A DNA stretch of 64,000 bases, taken from Dyadobacter sp. LHD-138. GTDB taxonomy: Bacteria > Bacteroidota > Bacteroidia > Cytophagales > Spirosomataceae. Within the stretch, counting starts at the first letter, position 1; each line of letters opens with the position of its first letter. The translations under genes were made by a program, and so were the position numbers. Positions 54,801-62,631 of this stretch are shown in pieces. The notes beneath the pieces were generated by a model that did no database searches, was not told where the DNA came from, and saw nothing but the letters and a program-made list of their open reading frames with translations. The stretch spans positions 1 through 64,000 of the forward strand of contig NZ_JAVFVU010000002.1 of the NCBI RefSeq assembly GCF_030929615.1, in the 5' to 3' direction.

Positions 54801-55390
54801 CCATTGGAAGTACTTTTTTCAATCACATTAACGCCTGGCAAAGCATCCCCTTTTTCATCAGAAACCCTGCCGGAAACCGTTACCGCCATGGCCGGGATGG
54901 CATGGTGCATCACCTGTTGGATCCGCTGTGAATAAGCCTGATCTGCCGGCTTGTTGATAGAAGTTTCCGGTTTAATACTTCCGGAAGTGCCCGGTATTTT
55001 GATCTCCTCGGTTACCGTACGGGCACCGGCCGCAGTCACATAAATGGTTTCATTAACCCTTTTAAAACTCAGACCCGTTTCCCTGGAGATGTACCTAAGT
55101 AATTCGCCAAGGCTTTCGTTTTCAAAATTGCGTTTAAGGCGCTTATTAAAGACGAGTTTTCTGTCATACTGGAAATTCAGGTCCGCCTTTTCGACAATAG
55201 CACTGAATGCCTCTTCGAGTTTAACATCTTTTAATTTGATGGAAATGTAGATTTGTTCCATGCTTTTTTCCTGGAATCGCCTCTCGTTTTTGACGGAGGC
55301 TTCCGCAGAAAAGCTGAATAATAACAAACCGGCTATCGCATATACTTTCAATATTGTGCGTAATGGAGGTGGTATAGCTTTTACATTCAT
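51851..55390 (-). CDS. SusC-family TonB-dependent transducer with STN domain
   Basis: A 1179-residue outer-membrane importer starting at the ATG at 55390; frame upstream to 55489 lacks a signal and is disregarded. After the signal, an STN domain (about 40-115, with VKLEEAFSAIVEKADLNFQY and SLGELLRYISRETGLSF) is followed by a regulatory-like domain (VSGRVSDEKGDALPGVNVI), the hallmark IIVVGYGTQKKVNLTGAVS, plug and barrel ending YSVGINIGI. The STN domain contacts a FecR-type anti-sigma in the periplasm to report substrate import. The adjacent FecR and ECF sigma genes complete that relay. Substrate is inferred to be a polyuronate-type glycan. Confidence 0.94.
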   Translation of the reverse strand: MNVKAIPPPLRTILKVYAIAGLLLFSFSAEASVKNERRFQEKSMEQIYISIKLKDVKLEEAFSAIVEKADLNFQYDRKLVFNKRLKRNFENESLGELLRYISRETGLSFKRVNETIYVTAAGARTVTEEIKIPGTSGSIKPETSINKPADQAYSQRIQQVMHHAIPAMAVTVSGRVSDEKGDALPGVNVIEKSTSNGTSTDTNGEFRITVASSSSILTFSFIGFVSQDIQVGNQQNLTIKLKSEDKSLEEIIVVGYGTQKKVNLTGAVSSIKIDEKITSRSLSNVSSGLSGLVPGLAVTQNSGMAGRNNAALIIRGLGTVNNSNPLVVVDGMPDVDINRINMNDIESISVLKDATSSSVYGSRAANGVILITTKSGKGQEKATINFTGNYAVQVPTKAYDFMADYPRALTLHQRAAGVNTLRSNLLFKDGTIDQWMALGMIDPLKYPNTDWWDVIMRNGAIQNYNLSASGGGEKSNFFISVGMMDEKGLQVNNNYKRYNARFNYDYKIRKNINTGIKFNGNWSNLSYALEDGFTDDDPLNTAGFDLKAAIAGIVPYDPVTGYFGGVMAYNEDPQAYNPYTVYVNNLNKQNRQEANTSMYLDWTPIKGLTARIDYALNYYNQFRWNASIPNQAYNFQTNSFGSRVYVGANAGVGNFTNTGFKTMLNGRLNYNTTIAKNHELGAMFVYSEEYWYDRYQATSRNDRLYPSLHEVDAALTDIQSTGGNSSTEGLRSYIGRINYAAYDKYLLELNFRTDGSSKFLPGSQYGFFPSAAVGWRFTEESFLNGFTSRFLTNGKFRASYGSLGNNSGVDRYEQQQTLASSNYMAGGGIVKGFINKKLVNRDLSWETTKVLNLGIDLGFLNNRLTTDIDYYDRLTTGMNRPSEMSILLTGAYDAPRKNIGDLRNRGVEVNLAWRDKLGDVTYMINLNGSYNATRLEKWNEFLGRGATTSVNGVNASGNTVFIGMPYSHLYTYEDNGIAQTWQDVYNATPQGASPGDILRKDINGDGRIDDNDKKAYPKTQRNRPTTNFSMNANFSWKGIDVSFLLQGAAGRKDFWLNDYNNVNFATQRYASTVKHWENPWSVENRGGAWPRLGGSANREETTFWLDNLAYLRVKNVQLGYTLPATLLRKIGISSFRIFASSENLATFTKFRGLDPEMDGNKSDAYPLNKSYSVGINIGI

Positions 55391-55499
55391 TGTATATTTG
55401 GTTAGGTTAGTCAGTAAAATCCGTTGCCAGCACGTCGTCTGGCCTGTTGCCCACGAAATCCCTGTTCCGCGGCTAGCTGGTATCTTCATTTTTCTCCAT

Positions 55500-56540
55500 T
55501 TACTTAATGATTACAAAATCCTTGTTGATTTCAAATGAAAACTGGTTCGGGTAGCGCACTACATTCAGGATATAGTCCAGCGACTGGTTGTCAAACTTTC
55601 CGCTAAACCTCCATTCCCGGTCCGGCTTCACACTTTCGCTGACCTGGATTTTCACGCCATACCAGTTTTCCAGCTTTTTGATCACGCTGTAAAAATCAGT
55701 CTTGTCGAAGTAGAGTACGCCGTCTTTCCAGGCAAGCTGTTTGTTACTGTCAAATTCAGACACGGCAAGTCTTTTGGCGGTCTTGTCAAAAGTTGCCATT
55801 TCATTTTTGATCAGAAAAACTTCTTGTTTGTCACGAACAGATTCGGATTTCACCTTTACCTTTCCTGCCACCACGGCCACGCGCACATCACCTGTTTCAG
55901 GATAGGCCTCGATACCAAAAGTAGTTCCCAGAACCTGGGTGGTAACTTCCCCCGTGTGAATAATAAAGGGTGCATTTTTATCAGGTGCCACTTCAAAATA
56001 AGCCTCTCCAACGAGGGAAAGCTCCCTTTTGCCGCCAAGAAACATTTTAGGAAAGGTTAAGGTCGAGCCGGAATTCAGCCGGACCGATGTGCCGTCAATC
56101 AGCTTAATCGTAAGACGTTCACCCTTAGGCGCTATTCTGGTGATCAGCTCGTTTTGATCCGGAACAGGCTTTGAAAACCAGAATTGCTTCACCGCAAAAA
56201 TTGAAACCAGTAACACACAGGCGGCGGCAACACTCCAAAGCCAGTTTATTCTGTCGCTGAACTTCGTTTGTAAATGCTCGGAAGGGTCTTTGATGATAAC
56301 AGATTTGAGCCTTTTCCAATCATCCTGAACAGCCTCGTCTTCAATACGGTATTTATTAAAATTCAGTGCGTGAAACAGCATTTTGGCCTTTTCAACCTCC
56401 CTTGCCATTTCTTCATCTTCGGCAAGCCAGCGCTCCCAGATACGGTCATTATCGGGAGCAGTACCGCTTAACCAGGATCTAAAATCCTGGTCCAAAACGA
56501 AATCCTTCGCTTTAAACTGATGGTATCTTTGTCTTTCCAA
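55500..56540 (-). CDS. FecR-family anti-sigma factor
   Basis: A 346-residue inner-membrane regulator. The cytoplasmic N-terminal part (about 1-85, with FRSWLSGTAPDNDRIWERWL) should hold the ECF sigma. One membrane helix follows at about 98-118. The periplasmic FecR domain (LITRIAPKGERLTIKLIDGT, VRLNSGSTLTFP, VLGTTFGIEAY) receives the signal from the SusC STN domain. The C-terminal STN-like part has YSVIKKLENWYGVKIQV and FSGKFDNQSLDYILNVV. It sits between sigma and susC in the usual order, all on one strand. Length is normal for Bacteroidota. Confidence 0.92.
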   Translation of the reverse strand: MERQRYHQFKAKDFVLDQDFRSWLSGTAPDNDRIWERWLAEDEEMAREVEKAKMLFHALNFNKYRIEDEAVQDDWKRLKSVIIKDPSEHLQTKFSDRINWLWSVAAACVLLVSIFAVKQFWFSKPVPDQNELITRIAPKGERLTIKLIDGTSVRLNSGSTLTFPKMFLGGKRELSLVGEAYFEVAPDKNAPFIIHTGEVTTQVLGTTFGIEAYPETGDVRVAVVAGKVKVKSESVRDKQEVFLIKNEMATFDKTAKRLAVSEFDSNKQLAWKDGVLYFDKTDFYSVIKKLENWYGVKIQVSESVKPDREWRFSGKFDNQSLDYILNVVRYPNQFSFEINKDFVIIK

Positions 56541-56688
56541 TTGGATAATATTTGTTCTTTATTATACACAAGCCAGAAATGAAGCAAAGTGACCCTCGTT
56601 TATTTATTTTTTTTCAGCAAATTTTTATATAAATAAAATAACAGAAACAATACGCTGACTATCAAGAAATTACAACATAAAAATATTT

Positions 56689-57393
56689 TCAGGATTCTCT
56701 GAGCAGATCAATAACAGGTTCAAACGGGAGGCTGAAAAACAATGCGAGAAGCAGCGGAATACGCTTGGCATAGGGTGCCAGGTCTTCATTTAAAGAATCG
56801 AGCGCTTTGTAGATAAGTTTGTAAACCGCTCTGGTAGAAATATTCATGACCTCAGCAATATCCGCAAAGGACTGATCGCCATAAAACCTTAAAAAAAGTG
56901 CCTCCTTTTGGCGGTTCGGAAGTTTATCGATGGCGGCTTGCAAGACATTAATACTATCAAGGGAAGTCTGATCATGAATCATTTGGGCCTCAATGGACAG
57001 GTCCGCATGGAATTCAATATCATTGTCGTCCAGACCAATGAATGTATTTTTAGCCGCATTCATTCGCTTGATGATTAACCGGCGAAGAGAAGCCAGCAAA
57101 TAATTCCGGATCGAGTCCGACTCCCCCAGATATTCCTTACGCTCCCAAATTTTAATAAAAAGGATTTGAATGCAATCCTTCACTTCTTCCCTGTCGCTAT
57201 TGAAACGGATTCCATAATTCAGCAGCGGGCGGTAAAATTCCTTGAAAATTTTCTCAAAAGAATCGGTTTCTCCGGCTTTGAGCGATTCCCATAAAGGCTC
57301 ACTGCCAAACGCCTTTTCCACGTTCAGATCAATTTTAAAATGTCGATCAAGTGCCCGTTTTTCTGTCAGAAGAATTGGATTTTCCGGTTTCAT
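56689..57393 (-). CDS. ECF RNA polymerase sigma-70 factor
   Basis: A 234-residue ECF sigma starting from the ATG at 57393; a GTG at 57423 would add ten residues. Region 2 has FEKIFKEFYRPLLNYGIRF and DCIQILFIKIWERKEYL; region 4 has LPNRQKEALFLRFYGDQSFADI, read in parts, and the helix-turn-helix MNISTRAVYKLIYKALDSL. It is longer than many ECF factors, with an N-terminal extension of about 40 residues. Its partner is the FecR at 55500, and a second short FecR-like gene lies 101 bp upstream of the GTG. It probably activates the SusC locus, perhaps with positive feedback. Confidence 0.93.
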   Translation of the reverse strand: MKPENPILLTEKRALDRHFKIDLNVEKAFGSEPLWESLKAGETDSFEKIFKEFYRPLLNYGIRFNSDREEVKDCIQILFIKIWERKEYLGESDSIRNYLLASLRRLIIKRMNAAKNTFIGLDDNDIEFHADLSIEAQMIHDQTSLDSINVLQAAIDKLPNRQKEALFLRFYGDQSFADIAEVMNISTRAVYKLIYKALDSLNEDLAPYAKRIPLLLALFFSLPFEPVIDLLRES

Positions 57394-57524
57394 AGGAGAT
57401 TTTGTACAAATAATCCTTCCCACAGCAGCCCGGAGACAAAGTCACCAGACTACCCATAGGAGACGACAAAATACCAAGAAACCCTTAAGGAAATTTCAAT
57501 TTTATCCCCGAATTATTAAAATAA

Positions 57525-57914
57525 TTATCTAAAGTAAGACAATAGGAGCAGGCAAAGTATGCCTAGCAGTGCTATCGCGATCACGCCGAAAACGATGTTT
57601 CTGGGCTTTAAAATAGAAGAAGTCGGGACTGTATCATGATCGGCTGGTTCGCGTTCTTTTATTATTTCCAGAGAATTCCGGATCCGGTCCCAAATTGAAT
57701 TAACATCCTGATTGGAAAGCACTTCCGGCCTCCATTCTGATGCTACAAGAACCAGTTCCCGCGCTTTGTTCACCGTATCCCTTTTATAGGGATACTTCGT
57801 CATCCAGCTTTCCCAAAAAGAGCGTATTGGAGGATCATTTGGAAATCTAACCCACCTGATAAAAAGACTTTCCATCGCTAACTCTTCGGCTGAATACTCC
57901 GAGTAGGGTTTCAT
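57525..57914 (-). CDS. Short FecR-like anti-sigma protein, N-terminal domain plus one membrane helix
   Basis: From the ATG at 57914 this is a 129-residue protein; codons back to 57980 look like non-coding extension. The N-terminal 70 residues (ESLFIRWVRFPNDPPIRSFWES, seen in parts, then KARELVLVASEWRP) resemble the sigma-binding part of Bacteroidota FecR proteins, including the paired tryptophans. A single hydrophobic helix follows at about 107-127 (VFGVIAIALLGILCLLLLS), and the protein ends there, with no periplasmic FecR domain. It is immediately upstream of the ECF sigma on the same strand. It could be a signal-blind second anti-sigma, or the remnant of a full FecR. The frame is intact. 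Confidence 0.65.
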   Translation of the reverse strand: MKPYSEYSAEELAMESLFIRWVRFPNDPPIRSFWESWMTKYPYKRDTVNKARELVLVASEWRPEVLSNQDVNSIWDRIRNSLEIIKEREPADHDTVPTSSILKPRNIVFGVIAIALLGILCLLLLSYFR

Positions 57915-58274
57915 CTGTCGCACGTTAAGAGTGTAAGAGAGATATTTCTTATTTGACACAAATCGAAATATTCCCCGCAATTATTTAAGATTATGACTGG
58001 TGCCATTTTTGTTTGTTGATTATATAAAAAAAGGAGGTTAACACTCAATTATACTCAAAGATTTTAAAAACTCATTTAAACATTATGCCGATCAGTTTCA
58101 CGGCTTTCCAGATAAAACCTTTTAGCTTTTTCACGCTAAACGTTTATGATTTCACCTTCTTTCTTTATTGAATAAAAAGAAGATTTCACAACGTTCATTT
58201 GCAGAGTCACATAGCCTTAAAAGCAGGTTTGAGCGTATTTACTACTGCGGTATTTACCTTATAAAGAGCAAAGG
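57915..58274. other. Divergent intergenic region
   Basis: This 360 bp gap separates the minus-strand regulatory locus from the MBL-fold gene. It is AT-rich; I see no clear TAnnTTTG box, terminator or repeat. Codons continuing upstream of the short anti-sigma ATG to 57980 are probably leader sequence. Confidence 0.4.
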
Positions 58275-58988
58275 ATGCAGATTTTAAAAAATATTTTTCA
58301 AGTTGGCGGTGATTTAAATGGTGTCACCTTCGATCAGCCCGGTGCTTTATGGAATGATGGAAACTCTTATGTCATCAAAACAGAGCAGGGATTGATCATG
58401 GTCGACTGCGGATGCGGCAATACGATCGATCAGATTTTTGATAATATGCGTTACTGGCACCTCTCGCCCGACGATATTAAAGTCTGCCTGCTCACCCACG
58501 CGCACTACGACCACGCCGGTGGTGGACATATACTCAAAGAAAAGGGTGTAAAATTTATAGCCATCGGCGAAACTGCCGATGCCGTCTCTACGGGCGATGA
58601 ACGTTGCTGCGGTTATTTGTATCATAAGATCTTCACGCCGTTTACCGTCGACCAAACCATTTCCGACGGCGAAAAAATAAACGTGCTCGGCATCGAATTT
58701 ACCATTATGCACCTGCCCGGCCACAGCATGGGATGCACAGCCTATTCATTTGTTTGGGAAGGTAAACACATCGTTTTCAGCGGTGATGTGATCGGGACTT
58801 TGCTCGGTGGCGATTTCGGATGGAGCGGATCCATCGATTTTAATAAAACCATTTATACCCAGTCACTGGGCAAATTCGCGAAAGTAGACATGGATATCAT
58901 GTTACCCGGTCACGGTCTGATTTATTTCCATAAGCCCCGAAGACGCGTCGAAGAAGCCTTCAACTCGGCCCTGATGCTCTGGCGTTGA
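58275..58988 (+). CDS. MBL-fold metallo-hydrolase
   Basis: A 237-residue metallo-beta-lactamase-fold hydrolase. The two-metal motif THAHYDHAGG gives His75, His77, Asp79 and His80. Later ligands appear in HLPGHSMG, the FSGDVIG aspartate and the MLPGHGLI histidine. There is no signal peptide, so it is cytoplasmic. The family includes thioesterases, glyoxalase II and lactonases. It stands alone on the plus strand after a 360 bp gap from the short anti-sigma gene, with no neighbour that suggests a substrate. Confidence 0.85.
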   Translation: MQILKNIFQVGGDLNGVTFDQPGALWNDGNSYVIKTEQGLIMVDCGCGNTIDQIFDNMRYWHLSPDDIKVCLLTHAHYDHAGGGHILKEKGVKFIAIGETADAVSTGDERCCGYLYHKIFTPFTVDQTISDGEKINVLGIEFTIMHLPGHSMGCTAYSFVWEGKHIVFSGDVIGTLLGGDFGWSGSIDFNKTIYTQSLGKFAKVDMDIMLPGHGLIYFHKPRRRVEEAFNSALMLWR

Positions 58989-59168
58989 CCTTTTTTACCG
59001 CCATGAGACGTTTGAGATAACCTTAGGGATTGATTTTTGATTTAAATCCAGCCCTTTATCAACATGACCGGACGTTAACTTCTCCGCTTCTCAACGCCCC
59101 TTAGGTTAGGTCATAGGCCCTAGCCGACGAAAATCCTCCATTGTTACCGACCCGAATGCAATTTTCAT

Positions 59169-59176
59169 TAACTTTG
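59169..59176 (+). promoter_or_regulatory. -7 box for alaS
   Basis: TAACTTTG is an exact TAnnTTTG match, 38 nt upstream of the alaS start. A TTG at 59141 lies a little too far upstream (25 nt spacer) to be a sure -33 element. Confidence 0.5.
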
Positions 59177-59214
59177 CGGAAATTTTTAAGAGACTTAGTA
59201 CCAACTTATATACA

Positions 59215-61863
59215 ATGACCTCGCATCAGATACGCCAGTCTTTTCTGGATTTTTTCCGCAGCAAAGAGCACCTTATTGTTCCTTCGGCTCCTTTGGTAGC
59301 CAAGAATGACCCAACCCTGATGTTCAATAATTCGGGTATGGCACAGTTCAAAGATTTCTTTTTGGGCAATGGCACACCTCCGTCACGTCGTATAGCCGAC
59401 ACACAAAAATGCCTTCGCGTTTCAGGAAAACACAATGATTTAGAGGACGTTGGGTTCGACACCTACCATCATACGATGTTCGAAATGTTGGGAAACTGGT
59501 CGTTTGGTGATTATTTCAAAACGGAAGCAATTACCTGGGCGTGGGAATTATTGACCGAAGTGTACAAGCTGCCGAAAGAGCGTTTGTACGTTTCAGTATT
59601 TGAAGGAGATGCAAAGGATGGCGTGCCATTTGATCAGGAAGCCTGGGATTTGTGGGCACCGATTGTTGGTGAAGACCGTATTATTCTTGGTAACAAAAAG
59701 GACAACTTCTGGGAAATGGGTGATACCGGCCCATGCGGACCCTGTTCTGAAATTCATATTGACTTACGTCCGCAAGCTGACGTAGATGCAGTGCCCGGAA
59801 AATCATTGGTAAACAATGATCACCCGCAGGTGGTGGAAATCTGGAACCTGGTATTTATGCAGTTTGAGCGTAAAGCAGACGGTTCATTAATTCCGCTTCC
59901 TTCGACACATGTCGATACCGGGATGGGCTTTGAACGCCTTTGTATGGCGGTTCAGGCTAAAATGTCAAACTATGATACCGATGTTTTCCAGAATACGATC
60001 AACGTACTGGAAAAATTATCCGGAAAAACATACGGCAGCGATGAACCGTTTTCGGACATCGCAATGCGGGTAATTTCCGACCATATCCGTGCCGTTGCAT
60101 TTGCTATTACGGATGGCCAGCTTCCTTCGAACGTAAAGGCAGGTTATGTGATCCGTCGTATTTTACGTCGCGCTGTGCGTTACGGTTATTCTTATCTTGG
60201 CTTCTCTGAGCCATTTTTCCATAAATTAATACCGGTTCTTTCCGATCAGTTCAAGGATGTTTTCCCGGAACTTACTGCGCAGGAAGAATTCGTTACCCGT
60301 GTTATTCTCGAAGAAGAAAAAAGCTTCCTGCGTACGCTTGAATCAGGACTGAAACGCCTGGATATCATCATGACCTCTTTGAAAGAAAAAGAGACGAATG
60401 TCATCGCGGGCAGCGAAGTTTTTGAACTGAGCGATACGTTTGGATTCTCTGTGGATTTAACGGCGCTTATCGCCCGTGAAAAAAGTTTCATCATTGACGA
60501 AGCTGGTTTCCAGGATGCATTGGCGGAGCAAAAAGCACGTTCACGCCAGGATGCAGCCAAGGAGGCAACGGACTGGATCGAGCTGCGTGAGTCGGATGGC
60601 GTTGAATTTTTAGGGTATGATTTTGAAGAAACGCATAGCCATATCGTTAAATACCGGAAGGTAAAAACCAAAACCGGCGAAGAATATCATATTGTGCTGG
60701 ACCGGACTCCTTTTTACGCGGAAATGGGTGGACAGGTTGGCGATACCGGAACTTTGCGCTGGGCCGTCAATGGTGAACCAAAGGTTGCCTTCATTGTCGA
60801 TACCAAAAAAGAAAACGATCTGTTCGTTCATATTTCAAGAGACAAAAATCTGGATGATCCCTTGCAAAATGCAGGTATCGTTGTTGCGCACATTGACGAA
60901 GAACGCCGTGACAAGATCAAGGCGAATCACTCGGCGACACACTTGATGCTATCCTCCATGCGTGAGGTTCTGGGAACCCACATCGGACAGAAAGGATCTT
61001 ACCTGAACGACGAGTTATTGCGTTTCGACTTTTCACATTTCTCCAAAGTTACCGATGAGGAATTGAAAAGGATAGAAGACCGCGTTAATGAAAAGATCCG
61101 TGAGAATATTCCTTTGAAAGTAATGTCCAACCTGCCGATCCAGGAAGCGATTGCCATGGGTGCAACGGCTACGTTTGGTGAAAAATATGGTGATTTTGTA
61201 CGCGTAGTTATCTTTGATCCTGAGTTCTCACTCGAACTTTGCGGAGGAACACACATTCCTTCAACCGGTGAAATCGGCGTTTTCAAATTTATTTCCGAGG
61301 GATCCGTTTCAGCAGGTGTACGACGTGTGGAAGCGGTTACCGGCGAAAAAGCGCTTGAACTGATGCGTCAGCAGGAAGATACACTGAACCAGCTGAAAGA
61401 TCTTTTAAAAGGTCCTAAGGATATTATCAAAGCGGTTGAAAGCTTGCTTGAAGAACGCACGCAATTACAAAAGCGCATCGAGGTGCTGGAAAATGAGAAA
61501 ATTCAGCAATTGAAATTACAGTTACTCGATCAGGTTAAGAGCCACCAGAGTTTTAACCTGATTATCCAAAGAGTTGACGTTCCCTCGGCGGATTCACTTA
61601 AACAGCTTTCGTACGAACTTCGTGACCAGGTGGAAAATCTTATCGCCGTTTTCGGGGCGGAAATAGCAGGTAAACCTCAGATATCCGTTTTCATTGCTGA
61701 AAATGTGGTTCAGAATGCCGGACTTAATGCCGGAGCTATTGTAAAAGACCTGGCCAAAGAAATACGCGGCGGCGGCGGCGGACAACCTTTCTTTGCAACG
61801 GCCGGTGGCTCGGATGCAAGCGGCCTGGAAAAGGCTTTGGAAAAAGCAAAAACACTGTTTTAA
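59215..61863 (+). CDS. alaS: Alanyl-tRNA synthetase
   Basis: AlaRS charges tRNA-Ala with alanine and clears serine or glycine mischarges. The 882-residue length and domain order are standard. The class II catalytic core starts at the N-terminus (IRQSFLDFFRSKEHLIVPS, DPTLMFNNSGMAQFKDFFLG). The editing domain has HSATH at 572-576 and CGGTH at 676-680, whose His and Cys bind zinc. The C-terminal domain has a coiled segment and the glycine-rich GGGGGQPFFATAGG. The ATG at 59215 fits the family. It stands alone, and its transcript probably ends at the hairpin at 61891. Confidence 0.97.
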   Translation: MTSHQIRQSFLDFFRSKEHLIVPSAPLVAKNDPTLMFNNSGMAQFKDFFLGNGTPPSRRIADTQKCLRVSGKHNDLEDVGFDTYHHTMFEMLGNWSFGDYFKTEAITWAWELLTEVYKLPKERLYVSVFEGDAKDGVPFDQEAWDLWAPIVGEDRIILGNKKDNFWEMGDTGPCGPCSEIHIDLRPQADVDAVPGKSLVNNDHPQVVEIWNLVFMQFERKADGSLIPLPSTHVDTGMGFERLCMAVQAKMSNYDTDVFQNTINVLEKLSGKTYGSDEPFSDIAMRVISDHIRAVAFAITDGQLPSNVKAGYVIRRILRRAVRYGYSYLGFSEPFFHKLIPVLSDQFKDVFPELTAQEEFVTRVILEEEKSFLRTLESGLKRLDIIMTSLKEKETNVIAGSEVFELSDTFGFSVDLTALIAREKSFIIDEAGFQDALAEQKARSRQDAAKEATDWIELRESDGVEFLGYDFEETHSHIVKYRKVKTKTGEEYHIVLDRTPFYAEMGGQVGDTGTLRWAVNGEPKVAFIVDTKKENDLFVHISRDKNLDDPLQNAGIVVAHIDEERRDKIKANHSATHLMLSSMREVLGTHIGQKGSYLNDELLRFDFSHFSKVTDEELKRIEDRVNEKIRENIPLKVMSNLPIQEAIAMGATATFGEKYGDFVRVVIFDPEFSLELCGGTHIPSTGEIGVFKFISEGSVSAGVRRVEAVTGEKALELMRQQEDTLNQLKDLLKGPKDIIKAVESLLEERTQLQKRIEVLENEKIQQLKLQLLDQVKSHQSFNLIIQRVDVPSADSLKQLSYELRDQVENLIAVFGAEIAGKPQISVFIAENVVQNAGLNAGAIVKDLAKEIRGGGGGQPFFATAGGSDASGLEKALEKAKTLF

Positions 61864-61890
61864 GCTTCAATTTCTATTTGACAGCAATAC

Positions 61891-61927
61891 AAAAAAAGTG
61901 GAATCCGGCTGCGGATTCCACTTTTTT
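61891..61927. terminator. Bidirectional rho-independent terminator
   Basis: AAAAAAAGTGGAATCCG and CGGATTCCACTTTTTT form a near-perfect stem with a GCTG loop, T-rich on both strands. It lies between the stop codons of the convergent alaS and CHRD lipoprotein genes and should serve both. Confidence 0.88.
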
Positions 61928-61941
61928 ATTTCATTTCCTTA

Positions 61942-62433
61942 TTATTCTTTCGCAGTCAACTGTCCTCTTATCGCTCCCGCAGGATACTCTTTCGTATGAA
62001 TATTTACATAATACAAACCAGCTTTCAGATCAGCGATCTGGTCAGCCGTAAGCGTATCTGTAAAAGCAAAAGGCGTTGCAAATGTAGTTCCAAAATCAAT
62101 TACCACTGCTCCCGTTGTATCAGCCGCTCCTTTATGGATATGCCACGCAGTTGGTAAAAAAGCAACAGTCGAATCTCCGGCAGTTGAATCAGCCTTTGCA
62201 GTGTCACTATATGTAATATTTAGCTTAAGAATGTTCGTTTCCTGATCCAGCGTCCCGTCAACAGCACCTGTTGCCGTTAAATTATTGGCAGGTCTCTCAT
62301 TCGCACCCGACAATGTTGTCGTCACTTTCAAAGTTGGTAAAACTTCCGTTGGCGGAGTCACATCGTCATCATCATTACTACAACCCCATGCAAAAAACAA
62401 TAAGGAAACACCAATAAATGCTAATTTTTTCAT
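61942..62433 (-). CDS. CHRD-domain lipoprotein
   Basis: A 163-residue lipoprotein with signal and lipobox (FFAWGC, then an acidic SNDDDD patch as in surface-exposed lipoproteins). The CHRD domain covers most of the mature protein, with LSGANERPANNLTATGAVDG, the WHIHKGAADTTGAVVIDF block and LYYVNIHTKEYPAGAIRGQL at the end, both containing conserved histidines. The domain is shared with animal chordin and many bacterial surface proteins; its bacterial role is unknown. It converges with alaS on a shared terminator. Confidence 0.88.
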   Translation of the reverse strand: MKKLAFIGVSLLFFAWGCSNDDDDVTPPTEVLPTLKVTTTLSGANERPANNLTATGAVDGTLDQETNILKLNITYSDTAKADSTAGDSTVAFLPTAWHIHKGAADTTGAVVIDFGTTFATPFAFTDTLTADQIADLKAGLYYVNIHTKEYPAGAIRGQLTAKE

Positions 62434-62631
62434 ACTCGCTGATTTTAGTGAAAATTCATTTTAACGAAAGCCACCCTAACAAAACAGTGCCTGATTCGTC
62501 AAAACCAACCCTAACCTATGTCAAACGGCAATAACTCCAGTAATTTAAATTATAACTATTGTGGAAATCATACCACTTTTTGAAGAACTTAGCCCCATAT
62601 TGATACATTGGCACACGACCCATGAATCCTT

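Noticed and set aside
55391..55489. N-terminal extension of the STN-type SusC
   Set aside because: The 33 extra residues look non-coding, and the ATG at 55390 is followed directly by a good signal peptide.
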